Below are positions 19,162 through 27,459 of a stretch of DNA of 64,000 bases, piece by piece (position 1 is the first letter of the stretch; each line of letters starts with the position of its first letter). The notes under the pieces were generated by a model that was not told where the DNA came from, did not search any database, and saw only the letters and a program-made list of their open reading frames with translations. Position numbers and translations under genes: made by a program. The stretch is from Deefgea salmonis. Lineage in GTDB: Bacteria > Pseudomonadota > Gammaproteobacteria > Burkholderiales > Chitinibacteraceae. Where the stretch lies: NCBI RefSeq assembly GCF_020531905.1, contig NZ_JAJAWG010000005.1:124001-188000 (forward strand), written 5' to 3'.

Positions 19162-20604
19162 ATGCTAACCATCAAACAAATCATTGACCAACTCGCTAGC
19201 GGTGAAACCACCGCTGTCGCGTTGGCAACGCAGTATTTAGATCGCATCGCGGCGCATCAGCACCTCAATGCCTTTATTACCGTTGACCGTGAAAAAACGC
19301 TGGCGCAAGCCGCTGCTGCTGATGCGGCGCGTGCTGCGGGCGACACGCGCCCCTTGCTTGGGGTTCCTTTTGCACACAAAGATATTTTCTGCGCTGAAGG
19401 TTGGAAAACATCGTGTGGTAGCAAAATGCTCGACAACTTTATTGCGCCGTATTCGAGCAATGTGGTTGAGCGCTGCGATGCCGCCGGTTTGGTGACGCTC
19501 GGTCGCACCAATATGGATGAGTTTGCGATGGGCTCGTCCAATGAAAACAGCTTTTATGGCGCAGTTAAAAATCCTTGGGATTTAACCGCAGTACCTGGCG
19601 GCTCGTCAGGCGGTTCGGCAGCGGCAGTGGCAGCACGTTTAGTGCCAATGGCCACGGGCACCGATACCGGGGGCTCGATCAGACAGCCTGCGGCATTTTG
19701 CGGCATCACGGGGATTAAACCGACCTACGGTACGGTGAGTCGTTTTGGCATGATCGCTTACGCCAGCTCGCTCGATCAAGGCGGCGCAATGGCGCAAACA
19801 GCTGAAGATTGCGCGATTTTGCTCAATGTAATGACTGGCTTTGACGAGCGTGATTCAACCAGCTTGCAACAAGCGAGCGAGGACTACACTCGCGATTTAA
19901 ACCAATCGTTAGCTGGGCTTAAAATCGGCCTGCCACGCGAATACTTCGCAGATGGTTTGGCTGACGACGTGCGTGCCGCGATTGACACTGCAGTGGCCGA
20001 ATTCAAAAAACTCGGTGCCATCATTGTTGACGTGAGCTTGCCGAACACCAAAATGGCGATTCCAGCGTATTACGTCATCGCGCCAGCCGAAGCCTCGACC
20101 AATCTAAGCCGTTTTGACGGCGTGCGTTATGGTCACCGCGCTAGCGAGTACTCGGGCTTGAACGAAATGTACGAAAAAACTCGCGCCGAGGGTTTTGGCG
20201 ATGAAGTCAAACGCCGCATTCTGACCGGCGCGTATGTTTTGAGCCACGGTTATTACGACGCTTACTACCTGCAAGCGCAAAAAATCCGCCGCATGATCGC
20301 CAACGATTTCCAAGCGGTATTTAAAGAATGCGACGTGTTGTTTAGCCCTGTTTCGCCAAGCACCGCGTGGAACTTAGGCGAAAAAACCGCCGATCCAGTG
20401 GCGATGTACCTCGAAGACATTTACACGCTGGGCGTTAACTTGGCCGGTTTGCCTGCCATGAGCGTCCCCGTTGGCTTTGGCAGCAACGGCCGTCCGGTTG
20501 GCATGCAAATCATCGGCAACTACGCCGGTGAAAGCCGCATGCTCGGCATGGCGCATCAATACCAGCAAGTGACTGACTGGCATACCAAGGCACCGCAACT
20601 TTAA
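19162..20604 (+). CDS. gatA: Asp-tRNA(Asn)/Glu-tRNA(Gln) amidotransferase subunit A
   Basis: The glutaminase subunit of GatCAB: it releases ammonia from glutamine and passes it to GatB for transamidation of mischarged Glu-tRNA(Gln) or Asp-tRNA(Asn). The 480-residue protein is a member of the amidase signature family. The catalytic Ser-cisSer-Lys triad is K73 (AHKDIFC), S148 ([13 protein letters not shown]) and S172 ([10 protein letters not shown]), with spacing matching characterised GatA proteins. The start at 19162 follows the heptamer arrays. A Uma2-family gene follows after 12 bases, between gatA and gatB. Confidence 0.96.
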   Translation: MLTIKQIIDQLASGETTAVALATQYLDRIAAHQHLNAFITVDREKTLAQAAAADAARAAGDTRPLLGVPFAHKDIFCAEGWKTSCGSKMLDNFIAPYSSNVVERCDAAGLVTLGRTNMDEFAMGSSNENSFYGAVKNPWDLTAVPGGSSGGSAAAVAARLVPMATGTDTGGSIRQPAAFCGITGIKPTYGTVSRFGMIAYASSLDQGGAMAQTAEDCAILLNVMTGFDERDSTSLQQASEDYTRDLNQSLAGLKIGLPREYFADGLADDVRAAIDTAVAEFKKLGAIIVDVSLPNTKMAIPAYYVIAPAEASTNLSRFDGVRYGHRASEYSGLNEMYEKTRAEGFGDEVKRRILTGAYVLSHGYYDAYYLQAQKIRRMIANDFQAVFKECDVLFSPVSPSTAWNLGEKTADPVAMYLEDIYTLGVNLAGLPAMSVPVGFGSNGRPVGMQIIGNYAGESRMLGMAHQYQQVTDWHTKAPQL

Positions 20605-20616
20605 ACGGAGGTCGCA

Positions 20617-21180
20617 ATGGCATTGACGCAAAGTGATTTTGTTTCGCCTGAGCAATATTTGGCGGAAGAACAATTACGGCAGGAACGACATGAATATTAT
20701 GACGGACTAGTTTATGCGATGAGTGGCGGTAGCTATGCTCACAGCACGTTGGCGAGTAACTTTCAATTTCTACTCAAGTCACATTTAAAAGGCTCTGGAT
20801 GCCGCGCCTCTAATAGTGATATGCGTTTACGCGTTGATGTGGCTAATTGTTGTTTTTACCCCGATGTATCGGTGCATTGCGGACAAGTAGAGGCGGCAAT
20901 GCTTTCTTTGCCGTCGGCGCGGATTGTGGTTGAAGTATTGTCTCCGTCAACGGCGGCTTATGACCAAGGGCGAAAATTTGATATTTATCGCCAGCTCGCC
21001 GATTTGCAAGAATATGTACTCGTCGATTCTGAATCGCGGAATGTGCATGTATTTCACCGTGCTGACAATGGAGATTGGGTTTTTCACGGCTATAGCGGCA
21101 GTGAAATAATTCAGCTAGCCAGTATTGATTTTTCTGTGTCGTTGACTGATTTGTACGACGACACGGGCATTGAGGAATAA
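20617..21180 (+). CDS. Uma2 family (DUF820) restriction-endonuclease-fold protein
   Basis: A 187-residue protein of the Uma2 family, which has the PD-(D/E)XK nuclease fold and is abundant in cyanobacteria but scattered in other bacteria; its cellular role is not settled. Visible motifs are the early E-x-R-x-EYYDG, then PDVSV (the Asp), IVVEVLSPSTAAYD (the E-x-x strand) and GRKFDIYRQL (the Lys), followed by LQEYVLVD. It has a good ribosome site (GGAGG, 20606-20610), lies 12 bases after gatA and three bases before gatB, and is therefore almost certainly co-transcribed with both. Its placement inside the gat operon is unusual. Confidence 0.88.
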   Translation: MALTQSDFVSPEQYLAEEQLRQERHEYYDGLVYAMSGGSYAHSTLASNFQFLLKSHLKGSGCRASNSDMRLRVDVANCCFYPDVSVHCGQVEAAMLSLPSARIVVEVLSPSTAAYDQGRKFDIYRQLADLQEYVLVDSESRNVHVFHRADNGDWVFHGYSGSEIIQLASIDFSVSLTDLYDDTGIEE

Positions 21181-21183
21181 ACC

Positions 21184-22611
21184 ATGAAATGGGAAGTCGT
21201 CATCGGGCTAGAGGTTCACACTCAGCTCACCACAAAATCGAAAATTTTCTCACCGGCCAGCACGGCGTTTGGCGCTGCGCCGAATACGCAAACGGCGGTG
21301 GTCGATATCGCCTTGCCGGGCGCTTTGCCAGTGATGAACCGCGCCGCCGTTGAGCGCGCGATTCAGTTTGGTCTCGCCATCGGCGCGAACGTGAAGCGCC
21401 GTTCCGTGTTTGATCGTAAAAACTACTTTTACCCTGATTTGCCAAAAGGCTATCAAATTAGCCAAATGGACTTGCCGATTGTTGAAGGCGGCGTGATCAC
21501 CATTCAAGTCGGTGACGAAGAGCGCAAAATCAACCTCACTCGTGCCCATTTAGAAGAAGATGCCGGCAAATCGCTGCACGAAGACTACCAAGGCATGACC
21601 GGCATCGACTTAAATCGCGCTGGTACACCCTTGCTCGAAATCGTCTCTGAACCAGAAATGCGCTCCAGTGCCGAAGCTGTGGCTTACGCCAAAGCATTGT
21701 ACGAGTTGGTGACGTGGATCGGCATTTGCGACGGCAATATGTCGGAAGGCTCATTCCGTGTGGACGCTAACGTGTCGGTGCGCCCAGCTGGCCAAGTTGA
21801 GCTTGGCACGCGCCGCGAAATTAAGAATCTGAACTCGTTCAAATTCTTGCAGCAAGCGATTGATTACGAAATCCGCTGGCAAATCGAAACCATCGAAGAC
21901 GGTGGCCGCGTGGTGCAAGGCACGGTGCTGTTCGATCCCGATAAGGGCGAAACGCGCATGATGCGCAGCAAAGAAGACGCGCACGATTACCGCTACTTCC
22001 CTGATCCAGATTTGCCACCACTGGTGATTAGTGAGGAATGGATCGCTCGGGTGCAAAGTGAATTGCCAGAATTACCAGTAGCAATGCAAGCGCGCTTTAT
22101 CGAGAAGTACGGTATATCCGCCTACGACGCGCGGATGTTGACCTCCAGCAAGATACTGGCGTCTTACTTTGAAGCGACCGTGGCTGCCGGTGCGGATGCC
22201 AAGCTCGCTGCCAACTGGATCATGGGCGACATCTCGGCCACGCTGAACCGCGAAGAGAAAACCATTGCTGAATGCCCAATTTCCGCAGCCGCTTTGGGCG
22301 CGTTGATTGCTCGTATTTCGGACAACACCATCAACAATAAAACCGCCAAAGACGTGTTGAAGAAGATGTGGGAATCGGGCGACACCGCCGACATCATCAT
22401 CGAGCGCGACGGCCTGAAACAAGAATCCGACACCGGTGCGATTGAAGCGATTGTCGATACCGTGTTGGCGGCCAATCCGAAAGCGATTGAAGAATATCGC
22501 AGCGGTAAAGAGAAGGCGCTCAATGCACTGGTCGGGCAAGTCATGAAAGGCTCCGGCGGCAAGGCCAATCCAGCGATGGCGTTGGAGATGTTGAAGAAGA
22601 AGGTGGGGTAG
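21184..22611 (+). CDS. gatB: Asp-tRNA(Asn)/Glu-tRNA(Gln) amidotransferase subunit B
   Basis: The tRNA-binding and kinase/transamidase subunit, 475 residues. The N-terminal catalytic cradle shows [13 protein letters not shown], the signature [17 protein letters not shown], the LEEDAGKS segment and [13 protein letters not shown]. The C-terminal helical and YqeY-like domains end [16 protein letters not shown], the usual tRNA-binding tail. With GatA and GatC it corrects mischarged tRNAs in organisms lacking glutaminyl- or asparaginyl-tRNA synthetase. It starts three bases after the Uma2 stop codon. Confidence 0.96.
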   Translation: MKWEVVIGLEVHTQLTTKSKIFSPASTAFGAAPNTQTAVVDIALPGALPVMNRAAVERAIQFGLAIGANVKRRSVFDRKNYFYPDLPKGYQISQMDLPIVEGGVITIQVGDEERKINLTRAHLEEDAGKSLHEDYQGMTGIDLNRAGTPLLEIVSEPEMRSSAEAVAYAKALYELVTWIGICDGNMSEGSFRVDANVSVRPAGQVELGTRREIKNLNSFKFLQQAIDYEIRWQIETIEDGGRVVQGTVLFDPDKGETRMMRSKEDAHDYRYFPDPDLPPLVISEEWIARVQSELPELPVAMQARFIEKYGISAYDARMLTSSKILASYFEATVAAGADAKLAANWIMGDISATLNREEKTIAECPISAAALGALIARISDNTINNKTAKDVLKKMWESGDTADIIIERDGLKQESDTGAIEAIVDTVLAANPKAIEEYRSGKEKALNALVGQVMKGSGGKANPAMALEMLKKKVG

Positions 22612-22643
22612 GTATCGTAATTTGTAGGTCGGATGAGTTGAAG

Positions 22644-22683
22644 GCGTTATCCGACTTATTCATTTAATTTTGTCGGATAACGC
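22644..22683. terminator. Inverted repeat after gatB, possible terminator or REP-like element
   Basis: GCGTTATCCGAC (22644-22655) and its exact reverse complement (22672-22683) form a 12-bp stem with a 16-base loop. TTAATTT follows a few bases later but not directly. The sequence resembles REP elements of the GTCGGATAACGC type, so it may serve both roles between the convergent gatB and lipoprotein genes. Confidence 0.5.
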
Positions 22684-22718
22684 TTCGCTAGTTTAATTTA
22701 CTTGTTGCAGTGTACGGG

Positions 22719-23147
22719 TTATCGTAGTGTCCCGTTTAATTTGCCACAATCGAAAGTTGATCGGTCAGTTATTTTGATAGCAATGCCTTTGCCTGTAGGG
22801 CGGGCCCAAGCAATCGCATTCATATCAGTTTTTGTTTCTAAATCCATAACAGCATCTGCACCGACTCGACGTGCTTCATTTGCCATAACCTTTAGCACTT
22901 CTGAGAAGCTTCCGTACCATCGCTTGCTTCCTTTTATTTCGCCAATAATTGTGTGAGGGATACTGCTTGGTATTGGAGCTATTAAAAAACAGACGGGTTC
23001 ATTGTGCTGACTTGAAGCCTGGAGATCACCTGAACTTTTTGTATATGCACGTGCTGCGCATCCAGAAAGTGTCAATATGGTGATGCAGATGATTAATGAG
23101 CTAATTGTTGTGGCATGTATTCGATGGCGTTTTGTTTTAGAAGTCAT
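22719..23147 (-). CDS. Small lipoprotein of unknown function
   Basis: A 142-residue protein with a signal peptide ending in a lipobox (LTLSGC, lipidated Cys at about residue 30). The mature part has one further pair of cysteines and the pattern IGEIKGSKRWYG...VLKVMANEARRVGADAVMDLE, which resembles the GA(D/N)AV motif of YbjQ/DUF4156-like lipoproteins; that link is a guess from motif shape. An AAGG ribosome site precedes the ATG at 23147. It is transcribed toward gatB and has no operon partner. Confidence 0.65.
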   Translation of the reverse strand: MTSKTKRHRIHATTISSLIICITILTLSGCAARAYTKSSGDLQASSQHNEPVCFLIAPIPSSIPHTIIGEIKGSKRWYGSFSEVLKVMANEARRVGADAVMDLETKTDMNAIAWARPTGKGIAIKITDRSTFDCGKLNGTLR

Positions 23148-23438
23148 TTATTTGGCCTTGGGTGAGAGCCGCTTTGCACGCGTAAGTGGCACATTAATTC
23201 ATATCTAATACAGCTGGTGATTTGAGCCGTATTCTGGTGCGTAAATACTCTGCTGGATTGTCACACATCAGTCTTGTAGGCTGCAATGCCGTTAAGTTAA
23301 TCTATGATTAATTTGTAAGTAATTTCTTATCTAGCTAAGTCTAATTTAATTGTAATTTGTAAGCGATAATTATTCCGAATCCGATACAATCGTAGCCCTG
23401 TAACTCGTAAGCCGCAATCGATCCGAATCGATGCAATT
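23148..23438. other. Gene-free stretch upstream of the repeat array
   Basis: AT-rich and without a credible gene. At about 23359-23395 it contains a decayed copy of the unit that precedes each array repeat (GTAAGCGATAATTATTCCGAAT compared with the intact GTAAGCCGCAATCGATCCGAAT form), suggesting the array once extended further left. Confidence 0.5.
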
Positions 23439-24290
23439 GTAGGGGGCAATGAGCATTAGCGAATTGCACCGGCTTTTGCGTCAATTGCACGGATCTGTAT
23501 GCAAATTGCACAACGGGTGAATTGAACCGTGCAAGGCGACTGCTCCACGTTGGCTCGGCGCAATTCGCTTTGCTCATTGACGCCCTACGGTTTGGCGTTA
23601 CTTTTACTGATGGTTTATAAGTCGCAATGATCTTTAACTCGTAAGCCACAATCGATCCGAATCGATGCAATTGTAGGGGGCAATGAGCATTAGCGAATTG
23701 CACCGGCTTTTGCGTCAATTGCACGGATCTGTATGCAAATTGCACAACGGGTGAATTGAATCGTGTGTTGTGGCTGCTCCACGGTTGTTCGGCGCAATTC
23801 GCTTTGCTCATTGTCGCCCTACTGTTTGGCGTTACTTTTACTGATGGTTTGTAAGTCGCAATGATCTTTAACTCGTAAGCCGCAATCGATCCGAATCGAT
23901 GCAATCGTAGGGGGCAATGAGCGTTAGCGAATTGCACCGGCTTTTGCGTCAATTGCACGGATCTGCATGCCAATCGCGCAATGGGTGAATTGAATGGTGT
24001 GTTGTGGTTGCTCGATGGGTGCTCGGCGCAATTCGCTTTGCTCATTGACGCCCTACGGTTTGGCGTTACTTTTACGGATGGTTTGTAAGTCGCAATGATC
24101 TTTAACTCGTAAGCCACAATCGATCCGAATCGATGCAATTGTAGGGGGCAATGAGTGTTAGCGAATTGCACCGGCTTTTGCGTCAATTGCACGGATCTGT
24201 ATGCAAATTGCACAATGGGTGAATTGAACCGTGCAAGGCGACTGCTCCACGTTGGCTCGGCGCAATTCGCTTTGCTCATTGACGCCCTAC
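23439..24290. repeat. Four tandem 234-bp BIME-like repeats made of inverted REPs
   Basis: Four copies with an exact 234-bp period. The REP-to-REP cores are 150 bp each: 23439-23588, 23673-23822, 23907-24056 and 24141-24290. Each core begins GTAGGGGGCAATGAGC and ends GCTCATTGACGCCCTAC (GTCGCCCTAC in copy 2), so the ends are imperfect inverted REPs. The 84-bp spacers between cores are also conserved (GTAAGTCGCAATGATCTTTAACTCG and similar). Copies 1 and 4 share one version of the inner segment; copies 2 and 3 carry a different one. A RAYT gene follows 42 bases after copy 4, and a fifth copy lies beyond it. Because 234 is a multiple of three, one minus-strand frame stays open through all copies; I do not call it a gene. 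Confidence 0.93.
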
Positions 24291-24332
24291 GTTTGGGATT
24301 GCTTTTACGAATTGGGTGGCGATACTGCGTGC

Positions 24333-24818
24333 ATGCCTAATTATCACCGCGCATGGCTACCGGGTGGGACATGGTTTTTTACTGTGACCTTGCTGGAACG
24401 CCACAACAATTTTTTATTGGTGCAACACATCGATTTACTGCGTGAGGCGGTGGCCTATAAGCGGCAGAGACATCCATTTCGAATTCATGCGTGGGTGGTG
24501 TTGCCTGATCATCTGCACTGCATTCTTGAATTACCCGCCGGCGATACAGATTTTTCATTGCGCTGGCGATTAATTAAAGCCTATTTTTCTCGCAACCTAC
24601 CCACTGATGAATGGCGAAATCCCGCTCGCGTGCGTCGTGGTGAGCGTGGTATTTGGCAGCGGCGCTTTTGGGAGCATTTGATCCGAGATGAGCGGGATTT
24701 TCAGAATCACATGGATTACATTCATTTCAATCCGGTTAAACATGGCTTGGTTGCTAATGTGCAAGACTGGCCATATTCGACCTTTCACGTCTTGGTGACG
24801 CAATCGAGTCACTCGTAA
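24333..24818 (+). CDS. REP-associated tyrosine transposase (second RAYT)
   Basis: A 161-residue Y1/HUH-type transposase-like protein of a different subgroup from the one at 3919. The start MPNYHRAWLPGGTWFFTV is the classic N-terminus, the HUH motif reads LPDHLHCIL (H60, H62), and the C-terminus has GIWQRRFWEHLIRDE then DYIHFNPVKHGLV, where the tyrosine is a catalytic candidate. The final WPYSTFH is also typical. It is bracketed by copies 4 and 5 of the 234-bp BIME-type repeat, which are presumably its substrate. The ATG at 24333 is chosen because the upstream extension lies in the repeat. Confidence 0.9.
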   Translation: MPNYHRAWLPGGTWFFTVTLLERHNNFLLVQHIDLLREAVAYKRQRHPFRIHAWVVLPDHLHCILELPAGDTDFSLRWRLIKAYFSRNLPTDEWRNPARVRRGERGIWQRRFWEHLIRDERDFQNHMDYIHFNPVKHGLVANVQDWPYSTFHVLVTQSSHS

Positions 24819-24846
24819 GCCGCAATCGATCCGAATCGATGTAATC

Positions 24847-24995
24847 GTAGGGGGCAATGAGCGTTAGCGAATTGCACCGGCTTTTGCGTAAATTGACCGA
24901 TCTGCATGCCAATCGAGCAATGGGTGAATTGAATGGTGTGTTGTGGTTGCTCGACGGGTGCTCGGCGCAATTCGCTTTGCTCATTGACGCCCTAC
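24847..24995. repeat. Fifth BIME copy, downstream of the RAYT gene
   Basis: A 149-bp REP-to-REP core beginning GTAGGGGGCAATGAGC and ending GCTCATTGACGCCCTAC. It is preceded by the same spacer tail as the tandem copies (ACTCGTAAGCCGCAATCGAT). Its inner segment is closest to copy 3 (both carry GTGTTGTGGTTGCTCGA). It lies 28 bases after the RAYT stop codon. Confidence 0.9.
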
Positions 24996-25213
24996 GCAGC
25001 TATACAAAAACCGCCCGATTGATTCTGGTGGTGTTGGCCGTGGTTTTGGGTGGGAATCCGTGGGCGTTGGGCAATCATCATTTATATTGACGAGGCGAGA
25101 GCGCGGTAATTTGGCGCAGACATTGCGGGTGTGCGATGCCACAGTACGCACTTTTGCCGCTGAGCATGCCAGCTTGGCGCGATTTAATTTTGATTGAATA
25201 AGGAAATCTGCCG

Positions 25214-26296
25214 GTGGACTCTTGGTTTACGCAACTTGATACGCTGTTGTTTGAAACGCCTGAAATCCATAGTGTGCTGTTGGCCATTTTGGTGATTGTT
25301 GCGGTGAATGCCTTGCTGGCTTATTTGCTGCGTCTGGTGACGCGGCTGGCGCACAAATCCAATACCCGCTGGGATGATGTGCTGGTGCATGCTGCTCGTC
25401 CGGCTTTGCGCAGCTTGGTTTGGGTGCTGGGGATTAGCTATATTTTGACGCTGATTCCACAGTATTTGCATGTCAATCTCGTCGGCTTAACGTCGCCATT
25501 ACGCAGTGTCGGGGTGACGCTGTGCTTGGCTTGGTTCTTATTTCGCCTCATCGCGTTGACCAGCAAAAGCTTTTTGAGTGATCGCTATGAGCGCGGCGAA
25601 AGTGTCGACTCCACGACGGTCGATGCTTTATCTAAACTGGGTCGCTTAATCGTCGTGATTGCCACCGCGCTGAGCATTTTGCAGACACTCGGTTTTAGTG
25701 TCTCAGGCGTGCTCGCGGCGGGTGGGATTGGCGGTTTGGCAGTGGGTTTTGCCGCCAAAGATTTACTGGCCAATTTTTTTGGTGGCTTGACGATTTATTT
25801 GGATCGACCGTTTAGCGTCGGTGAATGGATTCGTTCGCCGGATAAGCAGATTGAAGGCACGGTAGAAAAAATTTCTTGGCGGCATACGCGGATTCGCGGG
25901 TTTAATAAAAACCCGATTTATGTGCCCAATGCGATCTTTACCACCATCGTGGTCGAAAATCCTTCGCGTATGACGCATCGCCGGATTCGCGAAACCATCG
26001 GTCTGCGTTATGACGATATTGCCCAAGTGCATAGCATCGTGAACCAGATTAAGCTGATGTTAGATGCGCATCCCGAGATTGATTCGACGCAAACTACCAT
26101 CGTCAATTTCAATCAATTTGCCGCCTCATCGCTGGATATTATGTTGTATGCCTTCACCAAAACCACCGATTGGGTGCGTTTTCATGCGGTGAAACAAGAT
26201 GTGTTATTGCAAATTGCCGCCATTATTGAGCAGCACCACGCCCAAATTGCGTTCCCAACGCGCACCGTGCATATTCAAGAGCCGCCAGAAGCTTAA
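25214..26296 (+). CDS. MscS-family mechanosensitive channel
   Basis: A 360-residue small-conductance mechanosensitive channel that would release solutes on hypo-osmotic shock. Membrane segments lie at about 20-42, 62-85 and 92-112, followed by a pore-lining helix and the MscS beta domain with the characteristic VLAAGGIGGLAVGFAAKDLLANFFGG (about 166-191, quoted here in part) and YLDRPFSVGEWI. The mixed alpha/beta C-terminal domain is complete. The start is the GTG at 25214 behind AAGGA. A good terminator follows at 26349. Confidence 0.9.
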   Translation: MDSWFTQLDTLLFETPEIHSVLLAILVIVAVNALLAYLLRLVTRLAHKSNTRWDDVLVHAARPALRSLVWVLGISYILTLIPQYLHVNLVGLTSPLRSVGVTLCLAWFLFRLIALTSKSFLSDRYERGESVDSTTVDALSKLGRLIVVIATALSILQTLGFSVSGVLAAGGIGGLAVGFAAKDLLANFFGGLTIYLDRPFSVGEWIRSPDKQIEGTVEKISWRHTRIRGFNKNPIYVPNAIFTTIVVENPSRMTHRRIRETIGLRYDDIAQVHSIVNQIKLMLDAHPEIDSTQTTIVNFNQFAASSLDIMLYAFTKTTDWVRFHAVKQDVLLQIAAIIEQHHAQIAFPTRTVHIQEPPEA

Positions 26297-26348
26297 TGCT
26301 GCCAATGAGATGGATTAGCGCTGCGCTGATTTCATCCGACCACGCTCC

Positions 26349-26378
26349 AACCGCTCGACTGAATTCGAGCGGTTTTTT
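26349..26378 (+). terminator. Terminator of the MscS gene
   Basis: AACCGCTCGA and TCGAGCGGTT (26349-26358 and 26365-26374) form a perfect 10-bp stem with a six-base loop, followed by TTTTTT. Confidence 0.9.
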
Positions 26379-26576
26379 GATGTGCGGCTGCAAGCCACTT
26401 GTTGTGCTTATCGATGTATTGGCTTCTAGCGTACAGAATTCAAAAGCTGCATTGAAATACCCTATAAATTTTGTTCAATAGATCGCTGTCGGTGTGGAAC
26501 TCATTGCTGAGCGTGAGGTCTGAATGAGCTGAGATCAGCCGTACTATTTTATTGATTCATAAAAAGGGGAATTGAG

Positions 26577-27080
26577 ATGGGTTTGTTTGATATGTTCAAG
26601 AGCGACACTAGCACGACGATGAGTCCACATTTCGCTTTTGCGACGGGCTTGCTGTATATGATGTCGGCCGATGGCGAGATGGATAATGAAGAAGTCGGCC
26701 ATTTGCTATCGGTATTGGGCGGCGAAAAATCAAGCAGTGGTGCAATTGGTGTTGGCGCGCAAAATCGTCAATTGCTCGATCGGGCTTTGGCGTATCGTCA
26801 AAAAAATTCGATTGATACCTTCTTGGCCGAAGCGACGCCGGTATTAACCGACGCGCAAAAAATGTGCATTTTGATGAATCTGCTCGATTCAGCATTCTCG
26901 GACGGCGAAGCCGAGCCAGAAGAACAAGCTTTGTTTGCCAAGATTCAAGCGGCATTTGGCATTAGCGATGAGCGTTTTAAACCGTTTTTCCAAGTGTTAA
27001 TGGTGAAAAACGACCGCGCCGTGTTTGTAAACAAAGATCATCCCAGCAATCAAGCCGGCTATACCGTGCAACTGAATTGA
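26577..27080 (+). CDS. TerB-like domain protein
   Basis: A 167-residue soluble protein. The repeated acidic pattern MMSADGEMDNEEVGHLL and LLDSAFSDGEAEPEEQALF is the two-repeat helical TerB-like (tellurite-resistance B, DjlA-like) fold that binds metal in characterised members. Its job here is unknown, since no other ter genes are nearby. It follows a run AAAAAGGGGAATTGAG carrying a strong ribosome site and ends in a clear terminator, so it is a single-gene unit. Confidence 0.8.
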   Translation: MGLFDMFKSDTSTTMSPHFAFATGLLYMMSADGEMDNEEVGHLLSVLGGEKSSSGAIGVGAQNRQLLDRALAYRQKNSIDTFLAEATPVLTDAQKMCILMNLLDSAFSDGEAEPEEQALFAKIQAAFGISDERFKPFFQVLMVKNDRAVFVNKDHPSNQAGYTVQLN

Positions 27081-27101
27081 TGCCAGACTAAATCGCAAAA
27101 C

Positions 27102-27128
27102 AACCGCCAAATTATCGGCGGTTTTTTT
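27102..27128 (+). terminator. Terminator of the TerB-like gene
   Basis: AACCGCC (27102-27108) and GGCGGTT (27117-27123) form a 7-bp stem with an eight-base loop and a run of seven T. Confidence 0.9.
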
Positions 27129-27459
27129 ACGCCTGTATTTTCATTCGCCGATCAATGGGTATATGCCGCCAAAGCATGTGCAATCAGTATTGGATATGAA
27201 TACCCAGATGGATGATGGGAGGGCACAGGCTTATTGTATGGCGCAGTGAGGTGCAGAAACGGCGCTTTATTTCTTTCTGTTTCCTTTTGTATGTATATAC
27301 ATTTGCTTTTTAAATGAGTCAGCAAAGTGCTGGCAAATACATGATACTGATGGGGATGGCTCGGATGCTACGCAGCGTTTGTCGACGGTGCGATTTTGGG
27401 TCGAGTGGATATTGAGCATCGCAATGCAGGCAAAATAATGGTTTGGCTGGAGTCAAAGG
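27129..27459. other. 331-bp non-coding stretch upstream of the sensor kinase
   Basis: No gene is seen. A perfect 12-bp palindrome, ATGTATATACAT, lies at 27291-27302 and could be an operator. A GGAG ribosome site (27449-27452) sits seven bases before the kinase start. No confident promoter could be picked. Confidence 0.5.

Noticed and set aside
23341-24279. A 312-residue minus-strand open frame of four 78-residue repeats
   Set aside because: It exists because the 234-bp tandem repeats are divisible by three; the DNA is explained as REP/BIME repeats and the predicted protein has no family features. Recorded as a finding but not annotated as a gene.
23400-25000. CRISPR array
   Set aside because: The repeats are 234 bp with conserved spacers and inverted REP ends; there are no short repeats with unique spacers and no cas genes.
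24857-25090. A 77-residue open frame starting in the fifth BIME copy
   Set aside because: Most of it is repeat sequence and the rest is unlike any protein; no independent support.
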